Assembly (NCBI GenBank): GCA_041398225.1
Contig: JAWKVD010000003.1
Coordinates: 186,001 to 250,000 of the forward strand
Reading direction: 5' to 3'
Length of the DNA stretch: 64,000 nucleotides
Source of the DNA: JAWKVD01 sp041398225
GTDB lineage: Bacteria; Pseudomonadota; Alphaproteobacteria; Caulobacterales; Hyphomonadaceae
The notes below the pieces were generated by a model, which was given only the letters and a program-made list of their open reading frames with translations, was not told where the DNA came from and did not search any database. Numbering within the stretch: position 1 is the stretch's first letter; every line of letters begins with the position of its first letter. The position numbers and the translations under genes were made by a program. Below are positions 27,471-38,627 of this stretch, in pieces.

Positions 27471-27968
27471 CTAGTGCGCCGTTTCCACTTCGGTGATCTC
27501 GGCCAGCATCTGGTCGCCGCACCTGATGCGCACGCCGCGATAGGCCTCCGCGATCGCCGGGGCCGAGAATTCGACCGTCTCGGTGGTCAGCACCTGAATC
27601 ACCTGTTCCTGAGGCGGCGTCGCGCTGAGGTTCAGCGTCTGCACCGGGATGGCGCTGCGGTCGGCCATGCCGGCGGTCAGGCTGAGCGTGAAGCCCGGCG
27701 TGGGCAGCACCACCTTGCCGCTGACGCGAAGCGTCGCCTGCGCGCCCGGTCCGGGCATCTTGTCGAGCCAGGCGGTCCAGTCGCTGCTTTCGATGACCGG
27801 GCAGTCGGCGGTCTCTTCCGATTGCGGCGTCACGAGTGCGTCCTCCTGTGCGGCGGCGTCCGGGGCGGCGGCCTCCGGGGCGGTCTCGCCGGCGGGCGCG
27901 GCGTCCTTGGGCGAACACGCGGCCAGCGCGGCGAATGCGGCGAGGACGGGGATGCTGACGGCGCGCAT
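27471..27968 (-). CDS. Lipoprotein of unknown function
   Basis: The 165-residue product has a type II signal sequence with lipobox LAAC (MRAVSIPVLAAFAALAAC), then an acidic Ala/Pro/Glu linker to about residue 60. A compact domain follows with two cysteines (DCPVIESS and IRCGDQ) and alternating beta-strand patterns (ATLRVSGKVVLPTPGFTLSL). Similar beta-rich lipoproteins are common in alphaproteobacteria and unassigned. I choose ATG 27968 because the upstream in-frame ATG adds residues before the basic n-region. It lies upstream of the dioxygenase gene on the same strand, about 135 bp apart. Confidence 0.65.
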   Translation of the reverse strand: MRAVSIPVLAAFAALAACSPKDAAPAGETAPEAAAPDAAAQEDALVTPQSEETADCPVIESSDWTAWLDKMPGPGAQATLRVSGKVVLPTPGFTLSLTAGMADRSAIPVQTLNLSATPPQEQVIQVLTTETVEFSAPAIAEAYRGVRIRCGDQMLAEITEVETAH

Positions 27969-28050
27969 GGGCTCGATCCTTGTTTGCGCCGGCTCCAACC
28001 AGGCCGGCGTCGCCAGCCTAGCATGGATGACCGCCGCCAGCGCGCGCGAA

Positions 28051-28104
28051 ATGTCAGTGCGCAGATGTCAGCGCGCAGATGTCAGCGCGCAAACCTCAGT
28101 GCGC
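28051..28104. repeat. Tandem 14-bp repeats overlapping the polA stop codon
   Basis: Three 14-bp units of the form ATGTCAGCGCGCAG (28051-28064, 28065-28078, 28079-28092) and a partial fourth run into the polA stop codon (28096-28098). The last coding bases of polA (GCGCACTGA on its strand) resemble the unit, so the array looks like it grew by duplicating the gene end. Confidence 0.7.
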
Positions 28105-30984
28105 TTCGGCCCACGACTTGCCGGCGGCGGCTTCGACCACCAGCGGCACGTTGAGATTGAGCACCGGATGCGTCGCCGCCGACATCACGTCCTTGGCGAC
28201 CGCGATCAGGTCCGGCGCTTCTTTCTCGGGGCATTCGAACACCAGTTCGTCGTGCACCTGAAGCAGCATCCGCGCCTTCAGCTTCGCGGCCTTCAACGCC
28301 TGCGGCATGCGCACCATGGCGCGCTTGATGATGTCGGCCGCCGATCCCTGCAGCGGCGCGTTGATCGCCTGCCGCTCGCCGAAATTGCGCTCGGCAGGGT
28401 TGGTCGACTTGATCTGAGGCAGCCACACCTTGCGCCCGAAAATGGTTTCGACATGGCCGTGCTCGCGCGCATACTCGCGATAGCGGTCCATATAGTCGCG
28501 AATGCCGGGAAATTTCTGGAAGTACGACTTGATGTAGGCCGACGCCTCCTCGCGCGGGATCGAAAGCTGGCGCGCCAGTCCGAACGCCGAGATGCCGTAG
28601 ATGATGCCGAAATTGATCGCTTTGGCCTGACGGCGGACCATCGGGTCCATGCCCTCGACCGGGGTGTTGAACATCTCCGAGGCGGTCATGGCGTGAATGT
28701 CGACGCCGTCGAGGAACGCCTGGCGCAGCGAGGGAATGTCGGCGACGTGCGCCAGCAGCCGCAGCTCGATCTGGGAGTAGTCCGCCGACACCAGGACGTT
28801 TCCGGGTTCGGCCACGAACGCCTCGCGGATCTTGCGGCCTTCCTCGGTGCGCACCGGAATGTTCTGGAGGTTGGGATCGGTGGAGGCGAGCCGCCCGGTC
28901 TGCGCGCCCGCCAGCGAATAGCTGGTGTGGACCCGGCCCGTATCGGGGTTGATCGCCTCTTTCAGCGTCTCGGTATAGGTCGAGCGCAGCTTGGCCAGCA
29001 TGCGCCAGTTGAGCAGCACGCGGGGCAGGGCGTGGCCCTCCGCCGCGAGATCGTCGAGCGTCTCCGCGCCGGTCGACCAGGCGCCGGTTTTCGTCTTCTT
29101 GGCGCCGGGCAGGCCCATCTCGCCGAACAGGATGTCGCCGATCTGTTTGGGGCTGCCGAGGTTGAAGTCGTGTCCGGCGAGCGTCTTGGCTTCGTCCTCC
29201 AGCGCCGCCATGCGCTGCGCGAATTCGCCGGACAGGATCGAGAGCCGGTCGCGGTCGACCAGTATGCCCTCGCACTCCATGTCGCTCGTCACCCCGATCA
29301 TCGGGCGGTCCATGGTTTCGTAGACGGCGGCGACATGTTCGAACGGCAGGCGCGGCTTGAGCTTGAGCCACAGGCGCAGCGTGACGTCGGCGTCTTCGGC
29401 GGCGTAGCGCGTCGCCTTGTCGAGGTCGACCTGGTCGAAGGTGATCTGCGACTTGCCGCTTCCGATCAGCTCCTTGATCGGGATCGGCTTGTGCCCGAGA
29501 TGCTTTTCGGAAAGCTCGTCCATGCCGTGGCCGGTGCGTCCGGCGTCGAGCACGAACGACAGCAGCATGGTGTCGTCATAGGGCGCGACCTCGACGCCGA
29601 CGCGCCGGAAGATCTGCAGATCGTATTTGATGTTCTGGCCGACCTTCAGGATCGACGGGTCTTCGAGCAGCGGCTTGAGATGTTTGAGCGCGACGTCCGG
29701 CGCAAGCTGCGGAGGCGGGTCGCCGCCGAGAAGGTCGTCGCCCTTCGGGCCGTGTCCGACCGGGATGTAGCAGGCCCGTCCCGGCGCGATCGCCAGCGAG
29801 ACGCCGACCAGTCCGGCGCGCATGGAATCGAGCCCCGTGGTTTCGGTGTCGACCGCGACGACGCCGGCGGCGCGCGCGGCGTCGATCCATTGTTGCAGAT
29901 GCTCGAGCGTGATCACGGTCTCGTAAGTCGAATGATCGAACGGCGCGTCGGGAGCGGCGACCGGCTGGTTGCGATAGCCTTCCGGCGCCGGCGCGGACGC
30001 ATTGGACGCCGGCGTTTCGCCTGTGGTCGCGGGCTTGGCGGCGGCGGGCCTGGACTCGGATTTGGCCGCGGCGTCGGGCACGGGCGCGCCCAGCGTTTCG
30101 GCGACGCGCCGCGTCAGCGTGCGGAACTCCATCTCCTGCAGGAAGTCGATCAGGGGGCCGGCTTCCGGATCGGCCACGCCCATCGCCTCCAGCGGTTCGG
30201 GCGTCGGCGCATCGGTGCGCAGCGTCACCAGCGTGCGCGACAGGCGCGCCATCTCGGCGTGCGCGATCAGGTTCTCGCGGCGCTTGGGCTGTTTGATCTC
30301 CTCGGCGCGCGACAGCAGCGTTTCAAGGTCGCCATACTCGTTGATCAGTTGCGCGGCGGTCTTGATCCCGATGCCCGGAACGCCCGGAACGTTGTCGACG
30401 CTGTCGCCGCACAGCGCCTGCACCTCGACGACCTTTTCGGGCGGCACGCCGAACTTCTCGATCACCTCCGGCGCCCAGAGGTGCCTGTCCTTCATCGAGT
30501 CGTAGAGGCTGACCTTGTCGGTCACCAACTGCATCAGGTCCTTGTCGGACGACACGATGGTGACGCGCGCGCCCCTGGCTTCGGCCTGGCGCGCATAGGT
30601 GGCGATGAGATCGTCCGCCTCGAAATTCTGCTGCTCGATCGCCGGCGTGCCGAACGCGATCGCCGCGCGGCGCACCAGCGGGAATTGCGGGCGCAGATCC
30701 TCCGGCGGCTCCGGCCGTTGCGCCTTGTACTGGTCGTAAAGTTCGTTGCGGAAAGTGATCGCCGACTTGTCGAACACGCAGGCGAAATGCGTCGGCCGTT
30801 CGGAGTTCTTGAGATCCTCCAGCAGCTTCCACAACATGTTGCAGAAGCCCGCCACCGCGCCGACCGGCATTCCGTCGGACTTGCGCGTCAGCGGCGGCAG
30901 CGCGTGGTAGGCGCGGAAGATGTAGCCCGAGGCGTCAACCAGATAGATGTGGCTGTCGGCGTCGACGGGACGTTGGACGGACAT
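28096..30984 (-). CDS. polA: DNA polymerase I
   Basis: The 962-residue protein has all three parts of Pol I. The 5' nuclease domain (1-300) contains VDASGYIFRAYHALPP, DDLIATYARQA and CGDSVDNVPGVPGIG. The 3'-5' exonuclease domain starts at about 350 and keeps its catalytic acidic residues (AVDTETTGLDS), so proofreading should be active. The polymerase domain has motif A VSADYSQIELRLLAHV, motif B RRQAKAINFGIIYG and motif C QVHDELVFE. It fills gaps in repair and removes Okazaki primers. The divergent gene is a hybrid histidine kinase, with a 226-bp gap. ATG 30984 fits the family start. Confidence 0.97.
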   Translation of the reverse strand: MSVQRPVDADSHIYLVDASGYIFRAYHALPPLTRKSDGMPVGAVAGFCNMLWKLLEDLKNSERPTHFACVFDKSAITFRNELYDQYKAQRPEPPEDLRPQFPLVRRAAIAFGTPAIEQQNFEADDLIATYARQAEARGARVTIVSSDKDLMQLVTDKVSLYDSMKDRHLWAPEVIEKFGVPPEKVVEVQALCGDSVDNVPGVPGIGIKTAAQLINEYGDLETLLSRAEEIKQPKRRENLIAHAEMARLSRTLVTLRTDAPTPEPLEAMGVADPEAGPLIDFLQEMEFRTLTRRVAETLGAPVPDAAAKSESRPAAAKPATTGETPASNASAPAPEGYRNQPVAAPDAPFDHSTYETVITLEHLQQWIDAARAAGVVAVDTETTGLDSMRAGLVGVSLAIAPGRACYIPVGHGPKGDDLLGGDPPPQLAPDVALKHLKPLLEDPSILKVGQNIKYDLQIFRRVGVEVAPYDDTMLLSFVLDAGRTGHGMDELSEKHLGHKPIPIKELIGSGKSQITFDQVDLDKATRYAAEDADVTLRLWLKLKPRLPFEHVAAVYETMDRPMIGVTSDMECEGILVDRDRLSILSGEFAQRMAALEDEAKTLAGHDFNLGSPKQIGDILFGEMGLPGAKKTKTGAWSTGAETLDDLAAEGHALPRVLLNWRMLAKLRSTYTETLKEAINPDTGRVHTSYSLAGAQTGRLASTDPNLQNIPVRTEEGRKIREAFVAEPGNVLVSADYSQIELRLLAHVADIPSLRQAFLDGVDIHAMTASEMFNTPVEGMDPMVRRQAKAINFGIIYGISAFGLARQLSIPREEASAYIKSYFQKFPGIRDYMDRYREYAREHGHVETIFGRKVWLPQIKSTNPAERNFGERQAINAPLQGSAADIIKRAMVRMPQALKAAKLKARMLLQVHDELVFECPEKEAPDLIAVAKDVMSAATHPVLNLNVPLVVEAAAGKSWAEAH

Positions 30985-31210
30985 GGCGCGAACTCGACGG
31001 TGTGGGGAAAATCAGCGTTAAACGATGGTTATCAGCCGAGGCCCGCAGACGCCAGTTCGCGCCCCGATTGTGCACAAAGATGAACGCAGCCTGCACCTGA
31101 ATTTAATCATCTCGCTCCATAATCCATGAAAACCCGGTTTCGGCGACGCTTGGCGATGCGCGCCGGAGACCTGAGACGTGAACGCCCTGGACGGTAGGTG
31201 AAGGGGGACC

Positions 31211-33359
<2,149 letters not shown>

Positions 33360-33367
<8 letters not shown>

Positions 33368-33395
33368 CGCGGCGCCTGACGCGGCGCCTGACGCG
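33360..33395. repeat. Three perfect 12-bp tandem copies across a stop codon
   Basis: GCGCCTGACGCG is repeated exactly three times (33360-33371, 33372-33383, 33384-33395). The first copy contains the TGA stop of the hybrid kinase at 33365-33367; because 12 is a multiple of three, the second and third copies place further TGA codons in the same frame. The unit appears to derive from the gene end. Confidence 0.75.
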
Positions 33396-33527
33396 GCGTC
33401 GCCGTGGCGTTGTCGCGTCGTTGTCCTGGCGCGCATTTCTGAAGGGTTTGCACGAATCAGGCGGTCTTCTATCACTGCGCGATGCGGCGCCGGCCTTTCG
33501 GTCGCGCCGCAGCCAGGAGAGACGCAC

Positions 33528-34097
33528 ATGAAACTCGTTCTGGCGGCGGCCGCCGCCGTCGCCCTCACGCCCGCCGCAACGGCGCAGGTCATCGACAGCG
33601 TCCGGCTTGGCGTGATGGATCACAACATCCGCGTCGTCGATCCCAAGAACGCCGACAAGGAATCCGGCGTGAACATAAACGGCGAACTGCGCTTCGCGTC
33701 GCCGAAGTTTCTCGGCGTCATCGGGTCTCCGCACCCTTATGTGATGGCCTCGGGCAACACCGACGGAAACACCTCCTTCGCGGCGGTGGGGCTTGAGTGG
33801 GACTGGGAGTTCGCGACCGGCTGGCATCTCGAGCCCGGCTTCGGATACGCGCTTCACGACGGCGACAAGGAGAACCCCTTTCCTTCGGGGTCACAGGAAG
33901 CCGTGGACTATTCCGCCGAACACGTTCTGTTGGGATCGCGCGACCTGTTCCGCTCCTCGCTGGCGCTGACGCTCGACTTCTCGGACGACTGGGCGGTGCA
34001 GGCGATCTACGAGCATCTCAGCCACGGCCAGATTCTCGGTTCGGGCCACAATCAGGGGCTCGACGAACTGGGCGTTCGGTTCGTTCACAACTTCTAG
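33528..34097 (+). CDS. PagL-like lipid A 3-O-deacylase (outer membrane)
   Basis: The 189-residue protein has a signal peptide (cleaved after AATAQ, about residue 20) and then eight-strand beta-barrel character ending in VRFVHNF. The segment YEHLSHGQILGSGHNQGLDELG contains the His (163), Ser (165) and Glu (180) expected for the PagL triad, although the Ser-Glu spacing is a little longer than in the Pseudomonas enzyme. It would remove the 3-O acyl chain of lipid A in the outer membrane. The ribosome site AGGAGAGACGCAC precedes ATG 33528. Confidence 0.75.
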   Translation: MKLVLAAAAAVALTPAATAQVIDSVRLGVMDHNIRVVDPKNADKESGVNINGELRFASPKFLGVIGSPHPYVMASGNTDGNTSFAAVGLEWDWEFATGWHLEPGFGYALHDGDKENPFPSGSQEAVDYSAEHVLLGSRDLFRSSLALTLDFSDDWAVQAIYEHLSHGQILGSGHNQGLDELGVRFVHNF

Positions 34098-34121
34098 ACG
34101 CGCGGCGGCGGACGTCGCCGA

Positions 34122-34171
34122 ACATGCCGGCCCAATACATGCCGGTCCAATACATGGCGTCACATGGCGTC
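34122..34171. repeat. Adjacent tandem duplications (15-bp x2 and 10-bp x2)
   Basis: Two 15-bp copies of ACATGCCGGYCCAAT (34122-34136 and 34137-34151) are followed directly by two 10-bp copies of ACATGGCGTC (34152-34161 and 34162-34171). They lie between the PagL-like gene and the next gene, starting 24 bp after the stop codon. Confidence 0.7.
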
Positions 34172-34289
34172 GATGTGATCCGCGCGCGGCTTGTCCTCTT
34201 CCAGTCCAGACGCTAGCCGGGCGGAACCGTTAGGATCGGCCCGGGCCCGACGATCAGCCTGCCGAACAGACAGACTGGAGGAAATCCTG

Positions 34290-35162
34290 ATGACATCTAT
34301 CGCTATGCGACTTCCCGCGCTGGCTGCGGCCGCCGTTTCCGCGCTTGCGCTGGCTTCCTGCGGCGAGCCGGCAGCTTCCGTGCCGGCAGCTTCCGTGGAG
34401 GAGGGCGCGCTCGACATCGCCGCGCCCGAAATCACGCTTACATCCTCGGTCGCCAACCCCGCCCGTTCGGAAGGCAATGTGGCGCGCGACCAGTATCGCC
34501 ATCCGCTCGAAACGCTGAGCTTCTTCGGCCTCGAACCGGGCATGACCGTGGTCGAGTTCGCGCCCGGCGCCGGATACTACGCCGAGATCCTCTCGCCCTT
34601 CCTGTCCAGGACCGGCGGCAGCTACATCGCCACCGGCAAGCCGATGGCGGCGCTCGCCGACGCCGAAACCTGGGGCACGCCGACCTATGTCGAGTTCGGC
34701 GGCGAGAGCGGTTCGCTCGCGCCGGCCGGAACCGCCGACATGGTTCTGACCTTCCGCAACATGCACAACCTGCTGTGGAGCGAGGGCCAGATCGACAAGT
34801 TCATGGCCGACAGCGCCGCCGCGCTGAAGCCGGGCGGGGTTCTCGGCGTGGTCGAGCACCGCGCCGATCCGCGTCCCGAGACGGTGGTCGACGGCCGCAC
34901 CGCGAGCGACGGTTATGTCGCCGAGGCGACGGTCATCGCCGCCGCGGAGAAGGCGGGCCTGGTGCTGGACGCCAAGTCCGAGATCAACGCCAATCCGGCC
35001 GACACCAAGGATCACCCGTTCGGCGTCTGGACGCTGCCGCCGACGCTGCAGACCACGGCGCAGTATGGCGGCGAGGCGGACCCCAGTTTCGACACCTCGC
35101 CCTATACGGCGATCGGCGAAAGCGACCGCATGACGCTGAAGTTCCGCAAACCGGCGCAATAG
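34290..35162 (+). CDS. Methyltransferase-fold lipoprotein
   Basis: The 290-residue product has a type II signal sequence (AAAAVSALALASCGEP; lipobox LASC) and a mature part with a class I methyltransferase fold. Visible are motif I VVEFAPGAGYYAEIL, GTADMVLTFRNMHNL and LKPGGVLGVVEHR. A SAM-type fold on an exported lipoprotein is odd because SAM is cytoplasmic; similar exported proteins occur in this class without known function. A 15-bp duplication (34368-34397) repeats PAASV after the lipobox. The start ATG 34290 has a strong GGAGGAAA site; a longer in-frame extension lacks coding character. The tRNA-Leu gene follows on the same strand. Confidence 0.75.
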   Translation: MTSIAMRLPALAAAAVSALALASCGEPAASVPAASVEEGALDIAAPEITLTSSVANPARSEGNVARDQYRHPLETLSFFGLEPGMTVVEFAPGAGYYAEILSPFLSRTGGSYIATGKPMAALADAETWGTPTYVEFGGESGSLAPAGTADMVLTFRNMHNLLWSEGQIDKFMADSAAALKPGGVLGVVEHRADPRPETVVDGRTASDGYVAEATVIAAAEKAGLVLDAKSEINANPADTKDHPFGVWTLPPTLQTTAQYGGEADPSFDTSPYTAIGESDRMTLKFRKPAQ

Positions 35163-35275
35163 GGCGGGAAAGCGGGTCCGGAGCAGGGGGCGCGAACGGC
35201 CCCTTGCCCTTTTCGCGCGGGTTCGGTATCACGCGCCCTCTTCGGATCGCCCCCTCGGGGGCGGTTTCGCCCTCT

Positions 35276-35360
35276 GCCCAGATGGCGGAATTGGTAGACG
35301 CACTGCTTTCAGGTAGCAGCGCCGCGAGGCGTGGAGGTTCGAGTCCTCTTCTGGGCACCA
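35276..35360 (+). tRNA. tRNA-Leu(CAG)
   Basis: The 85-nt gene folds as a class II tRNA. The acceptor stem GCCCAGA pairs with TCTGGGC, and the D-loop AATTGGTAGACGC is typical. The anticodon stem CTGCT/AGCAG has loop TTCAGGT, so the anticodon is CAG. The variable arm is extended (CGCCGCGAGGCG), the T-loop is GGTTCGAGTCC, and CCA is encoded at the end. Confidence 0.95.
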
Positions 35361-35414
35361 TTCTTCCGGTAAAATCAAAGGTCTCAGGTCCCGGTCGGGT
35401 CCTGCCGCGCGCTC

Positions 35415-37700
35415 TCACCAGCGGCGCTTGAGCGCGACGCCCCAGCTCGCCGGGTCCGAGCGGAAGGTGTTGTAGCCGAGGAAGCCATAGCCCGAGAGCG
35501 CATAGTCCTCGTCGAGCAGGTTGCGGCCCCAGACGCCGATTTCGAACGCGTCGTCCGCGAACGACAGGCCGAGACTGGCGTCGAGCAGGGTGTAGCCGTC
35601 CTGCCGGCGATCGGCGCGGCCCTCCGCGTCGAGATAAAAGCCGCTCTGGGTCTTGGCCGAAAGCGAGGTCTTCAGCACGCGCCCGCCGCCGATCGGATGC
35701 GCATAGCGCGCCGCCAGCGTGGCCGAGAGTTTCGAGGCGAAGGGAAGCGGATTGCCGTCGAACAGATCCGCGTTGGCGCCGCCGCCGGCCGAGGCGTCCT
35801 GACGGATCTCCGTATCGAGCAGGGTGAGGCCGGCGTCGAGGTCGAGCCCGTCGAGCGGCCGCCAGGTGAGCGAAGCCTCAAGGCCTTTCGATGTGGCCGC
35901 GTCGAGATTGGAGAGCGAGTTCGAGGTGATCACGCTGTCGTCGGGCAGAACGAACGACACGAAGATGCGCGCCTGCGGCGAGTCATAGTCCTGCCAGAAC
36001 GCGGCGAGCGAGGCTTCGAGCGTATCGCCGAGCGAGGCCTTGTAGCCGATCTCCGCGGCGGTGACGGTTTCAGCGTCGAACAGACCGGCGTCGGAATAGT
36101 GCGTGGCGTCGTTGGCGACCTCGCCGTTGAAGCCGCCGCTCTTGAAGCCGCTGGCGAGGCTTGCGTACAGCATCTGTCCGTCGGCGACGCGATAGCTCGC
36201 GCTGGCCTTGCCGGTGAGGCGGGTGTCGTCGAGCGTGTTCTCGCCCACCGCCGGTCCGACGCCGCCGCGATTGTTGAAGGCGATGGTTCCGTCCCGGTAG
36301 ACATGCCGGCCCGAGCCATGCCCGTCGGCATGGTCGTTGGTGACGCGCAGACCCAGCGACAGGGCGAGACGTTCGCTCGCCTGGACTTCGTATTCGCCGA
36401 ACAGCGCCGCGACCCGGCGCGATTGCGTGATGTCGGTCAGCAGGCTGGCCGCCGGCGTCGTCGAGGCGGGAACGGGACCGACGCGGCCCGCGGCGCCGAC
36501 ATAATTGCATGTCCCGACCCATGTGCGCGGATCGAGCACGCCGCACCAGATCGCGTAGAGCTGGTCGAAGCGTTCGAAGGCGGCCGATCCGCCGAATGAG
36601 ATGCGCCCGTGTTCGAGATCGCGCGAGACCGTCATGTCGTGGCTGATCTGCGCATAGTCGCGATCATAGGACAGGTTGGCGTTGAGCCCGGGATTGTCGG
36701 CGTAGCCCTGCGTGCCGTCGAAGTCGAAACCGTATTGCTGATTGTAGCCCTCGAACGCCGTGAGCGAGACGAGATCGAAACCGCCGACCGGCAGGCGCGC
36801 CTCGAACGAGGTTCCGTAGAATTCGGTGTCGGTGTCCCGAACGCCGTCCGGGCCGATCGAGATGTCGTGGCCGGACAGGCCGAGCGAGTCGTTGCGCGGC
36901 GCCGGGTTCACGCCCCGGTCGAGTTCGACATGCGCGCGGAACAGATATTCGCCGCCGCCGGGCGTGCGGGTCGACAGCGTTGCGCGCAGGCCGCCTTCCT
37001 TGCGTTCGCCTGCCGCCTTGTCCGGTCCAGCGGGCAGGTCGGGATAGACGACGATGTTGTCGAGCGTCGGTCCCTGCTGGAGATAGCGTCCCGCGATCCG
37101 CAGCGCCGTGTCGTCCCCGAGGCCGATGTCCTGCGCGGCGCGCACGTCGAAGCGCCCGAAATTTCCAACCGAGAGGTCGGCATAGGACCCCGCGCCGGGC
37201 TTGCGGGTCAGAAAGCTGATCGCCCCGCTGGAGGCGTTGCGGCCATAGCGTGCGCCCGGCGGTCCTTTCAGCACCTCGATGCTGTCGAGATCGTAGAGCA
37301 TCGCGCCGGTCTGGACGTTGGTGGCGAGAAACGCGCCGTCGAGAAACACCGCAGAACCGGACGGGGTCAGCGCCTGGTGGTCGACCGCGCCGACGCCGCG
37401 AATCTGGAACGCCGCCTGGGTTCCGTTGGCGACGGCGACTTGCAGGCCCGGCACGAGCTGCACGATCTCTTCGGCGCTGGAGAAGGCGGAGGCTTGTTCC
37501 GCCAGCGCGCCGTCCAGCACCACGGCCGTCGCCGGCAGGTCTTGTACCGGCGTTGACCGGCCGGTCGCCGTCACCACGACGCGTTCGGCGGTTCCGGGCG
37601 TGGGGGCGGGCGGCGCTTCAGGCGTTTCGGCGCGGGTGGCCGAGGCCAGCGAAGCGGCCGCGAGGGCGCAGCACGAAACAGCCATGCGCATGGTGAGCAT
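35415..37700 (-). CDS. TonB-dependent outer membrane receptor
   Basis: The 761-residue protein has a signal peptide (about residues 1-24), a TonB-box-like ERVVVTATGR, and the plug domain (IVQLVPGLQV, FQIRGVGAVDH, IEVLKGPPGARYGRNASSG). A 22-strand barrel ends in GVALKRRW. ATG 37700 is shown, but 37691 (nine bases downstream) has better spacing from GGGGAA. It is divergent from RNase D with a 110-bp gap. The plug phrase and barrel repeats are those of general siderophore/oligosaccharide-type TonB receptors; the ligand cannot be fixed. It is not closely similar to the receptor at 3834. Confidence 0.9.
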   Translation of the reverse strand: MLTMRMAVSCCALAAASLASATRAETPEAPPAPTPGTAERVVVTATGRSTPVQDLPATAVVLDGALAEQASAFSSAEEIVQLVPGLQVAVANGTQAAFQIRGVGAVDHQALTPSGSAVFLDGAFLATNVQTGAMLYDLDSIEVLKGPPGARYGRNASSGAISFLTRKPGAGSYADLSVGNFGRFDVRAAQDIGLGDDTALRIAGRYLQQGPTLDNIVVYPDLPAGPDKAAGERKEGGLRATLSTRTPGGGEYLFRAHVELDRGVNPAPRNDSLGLSGHDISIGPDGVRDTDTEFYGTSFEARLPVGGFDLVSLTAFEGYNQQYGFDFDGTQGYADNPGLNANLSYDRDYAQISHDMTVSRDLEHGRISFGGSAAFERFDQLYAIWCGVLDPRTWVGTCNYVGAAGRVGPVPASTTPAASLLTDITQSRRVAALFGEYEVQASERLALSLGLRVTNDHADGHGSGRHVYRDGTIAFNNRGGVGPAVGENTLDDTRLTGKASASYRVADGQMLYASLASGFKSGGFNGEVANDATHYSDAGLFDAETVTAAEIGYKASLGDTLEASLAAFWQDYDSPQARIFVSFVLPDDSVITSNSLSNLDAATSKGLEASLTWRPLDGLDLDAGLTLLDTEIRQDASAGGGANADLFDGNPLPFASKLSATLAARYAHPIGGGRVLKTSLSAKTQSGFYLDAEGRADRRQDGYTLLDASLGLSFADDAFEIGVWGRNLLDEDYALSGYGFLGYNTFRSDPASWGVALKRRW

Positions 37701-37810
37701 TTCCCCGTATGAGGTTCGATTTGCGATCGCGGCTTGCGATCCGTCGCGGCTGCGCCGACAACACGGGCGAGGGCCGTCCGTTACCCGACGGCGCCGCCGG
37801 GAGCACACAC

Positions 37811-38440
37811 ATGTCCGACACCCCCCTGAAAGTCCACCACCATGAAGGCGATCTGCCCGCTTCGGTGACCTTTTCCGGGTCGGTCGCGGTCGACACCGAA
37901 ACCATGGGCCTCAACCCCTATCGCGACGCGCTGTGCGTGGTGCAGCTGTCGGCGGGCGATGGAACCGCCCATGTGGTGCAGCTGAAACGGCCGGATTACG
38001 ACTGCCCCAACCTTAAGGCGCTGATCTCCAACCCGCGCATTCTGAAGATTTTCCACTATGCGCGCTTCGATGTCGGCATGTTGCAGCACTGGCTCGGCGC
38101 CACCTGCTTTCCGGTCTACTGCACCAAGATCGCCTCGCGTCTGGCGCGAACCTACACCGATCGCCACGGCCTGAAGGATCTGACGCGCGAACTGATCGGC
38201 GCGGAAATGTCCAAGGCGCAGCAAAGCTCGGACTGGGGCGGCCAGAAACTGTCCGACGCCCAACTCGCCTACGCCGCGTCCGACGTGCTCTATCTGCATG
38301 AGCTGAAGGCCAAGCTGGACGCGATGCTGGCGCGCGAGGGACGGACCGAGCTGGCGCAAGCCTGTTTCGATTTCCTGCCCGTTCGCGCGGCGCTCGACCT
38401 CGCAGGCTGGGGCGAGCAGGACATCTTTTCGCACAGCTGA
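37811..38440 (+). CDS. Ribonuclease D-family 3'-5' exonuclease
   Basis: This 209-residue protein is a short form with only the DEDD exonuclease domain. The motifs are AVDTETMGLNPYRD (Exo I, two acidic residues), FHYARFDVGML (Exo II) and YAASDVLYLHEL (Exo III, Asp plus Tyr, so the DEDDy subclass). It lacks the HRDC domains of full-length RNase D, as is usual for the short alphaproteobacterial form. It should trim RNA 3' ends in the cytoplasm. The ATG 37811 lies after GGGAGCACACAC. The following lptC gene is on the same strand about 190 bp away. Confidence 0.88.
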   Translation: MSDTPLKVHHHEGDLPASVTFSGSVAVDTETMGLNPYRDALCVVQLSAGDGTAHVVQLKRPDYDCPNLKALISNPRILKIFHYARFDVGMLQHWLGATCFPVYCTKIASRLARTYTDRHGLKDLTRELIGAEMSKAQQSSDWGGQKLSDAQLAYAASDVLYLHELKAKLDAMLAREGRTELAQACFDFLPVRAALDLAGWGEQDIFSHS

Positions 38441-38627
38441 TTCGGTCCGCGCGATTGGGGCGCGATTGGGTCGCGCGGCGCCGCAAAGCCGCGCCGCGGG
38501 ACGGATTTCGCCGGAAAGGGCCCGAAATGGGTGCTGAACATCCGTCTCGCCCGTGTGGGAAATCGCCTTCATTTTGGCGCGCCCAGAGGCTAGAGAGGCG
38601 GAAGTTGCTGAGGATTGCGCGGACCAG

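Noticed and set aside
27649..31083. Long rightward open frame opposite polA
   Set aside because: polA on the other strand has every expected motif; this frame is a composition shadow.
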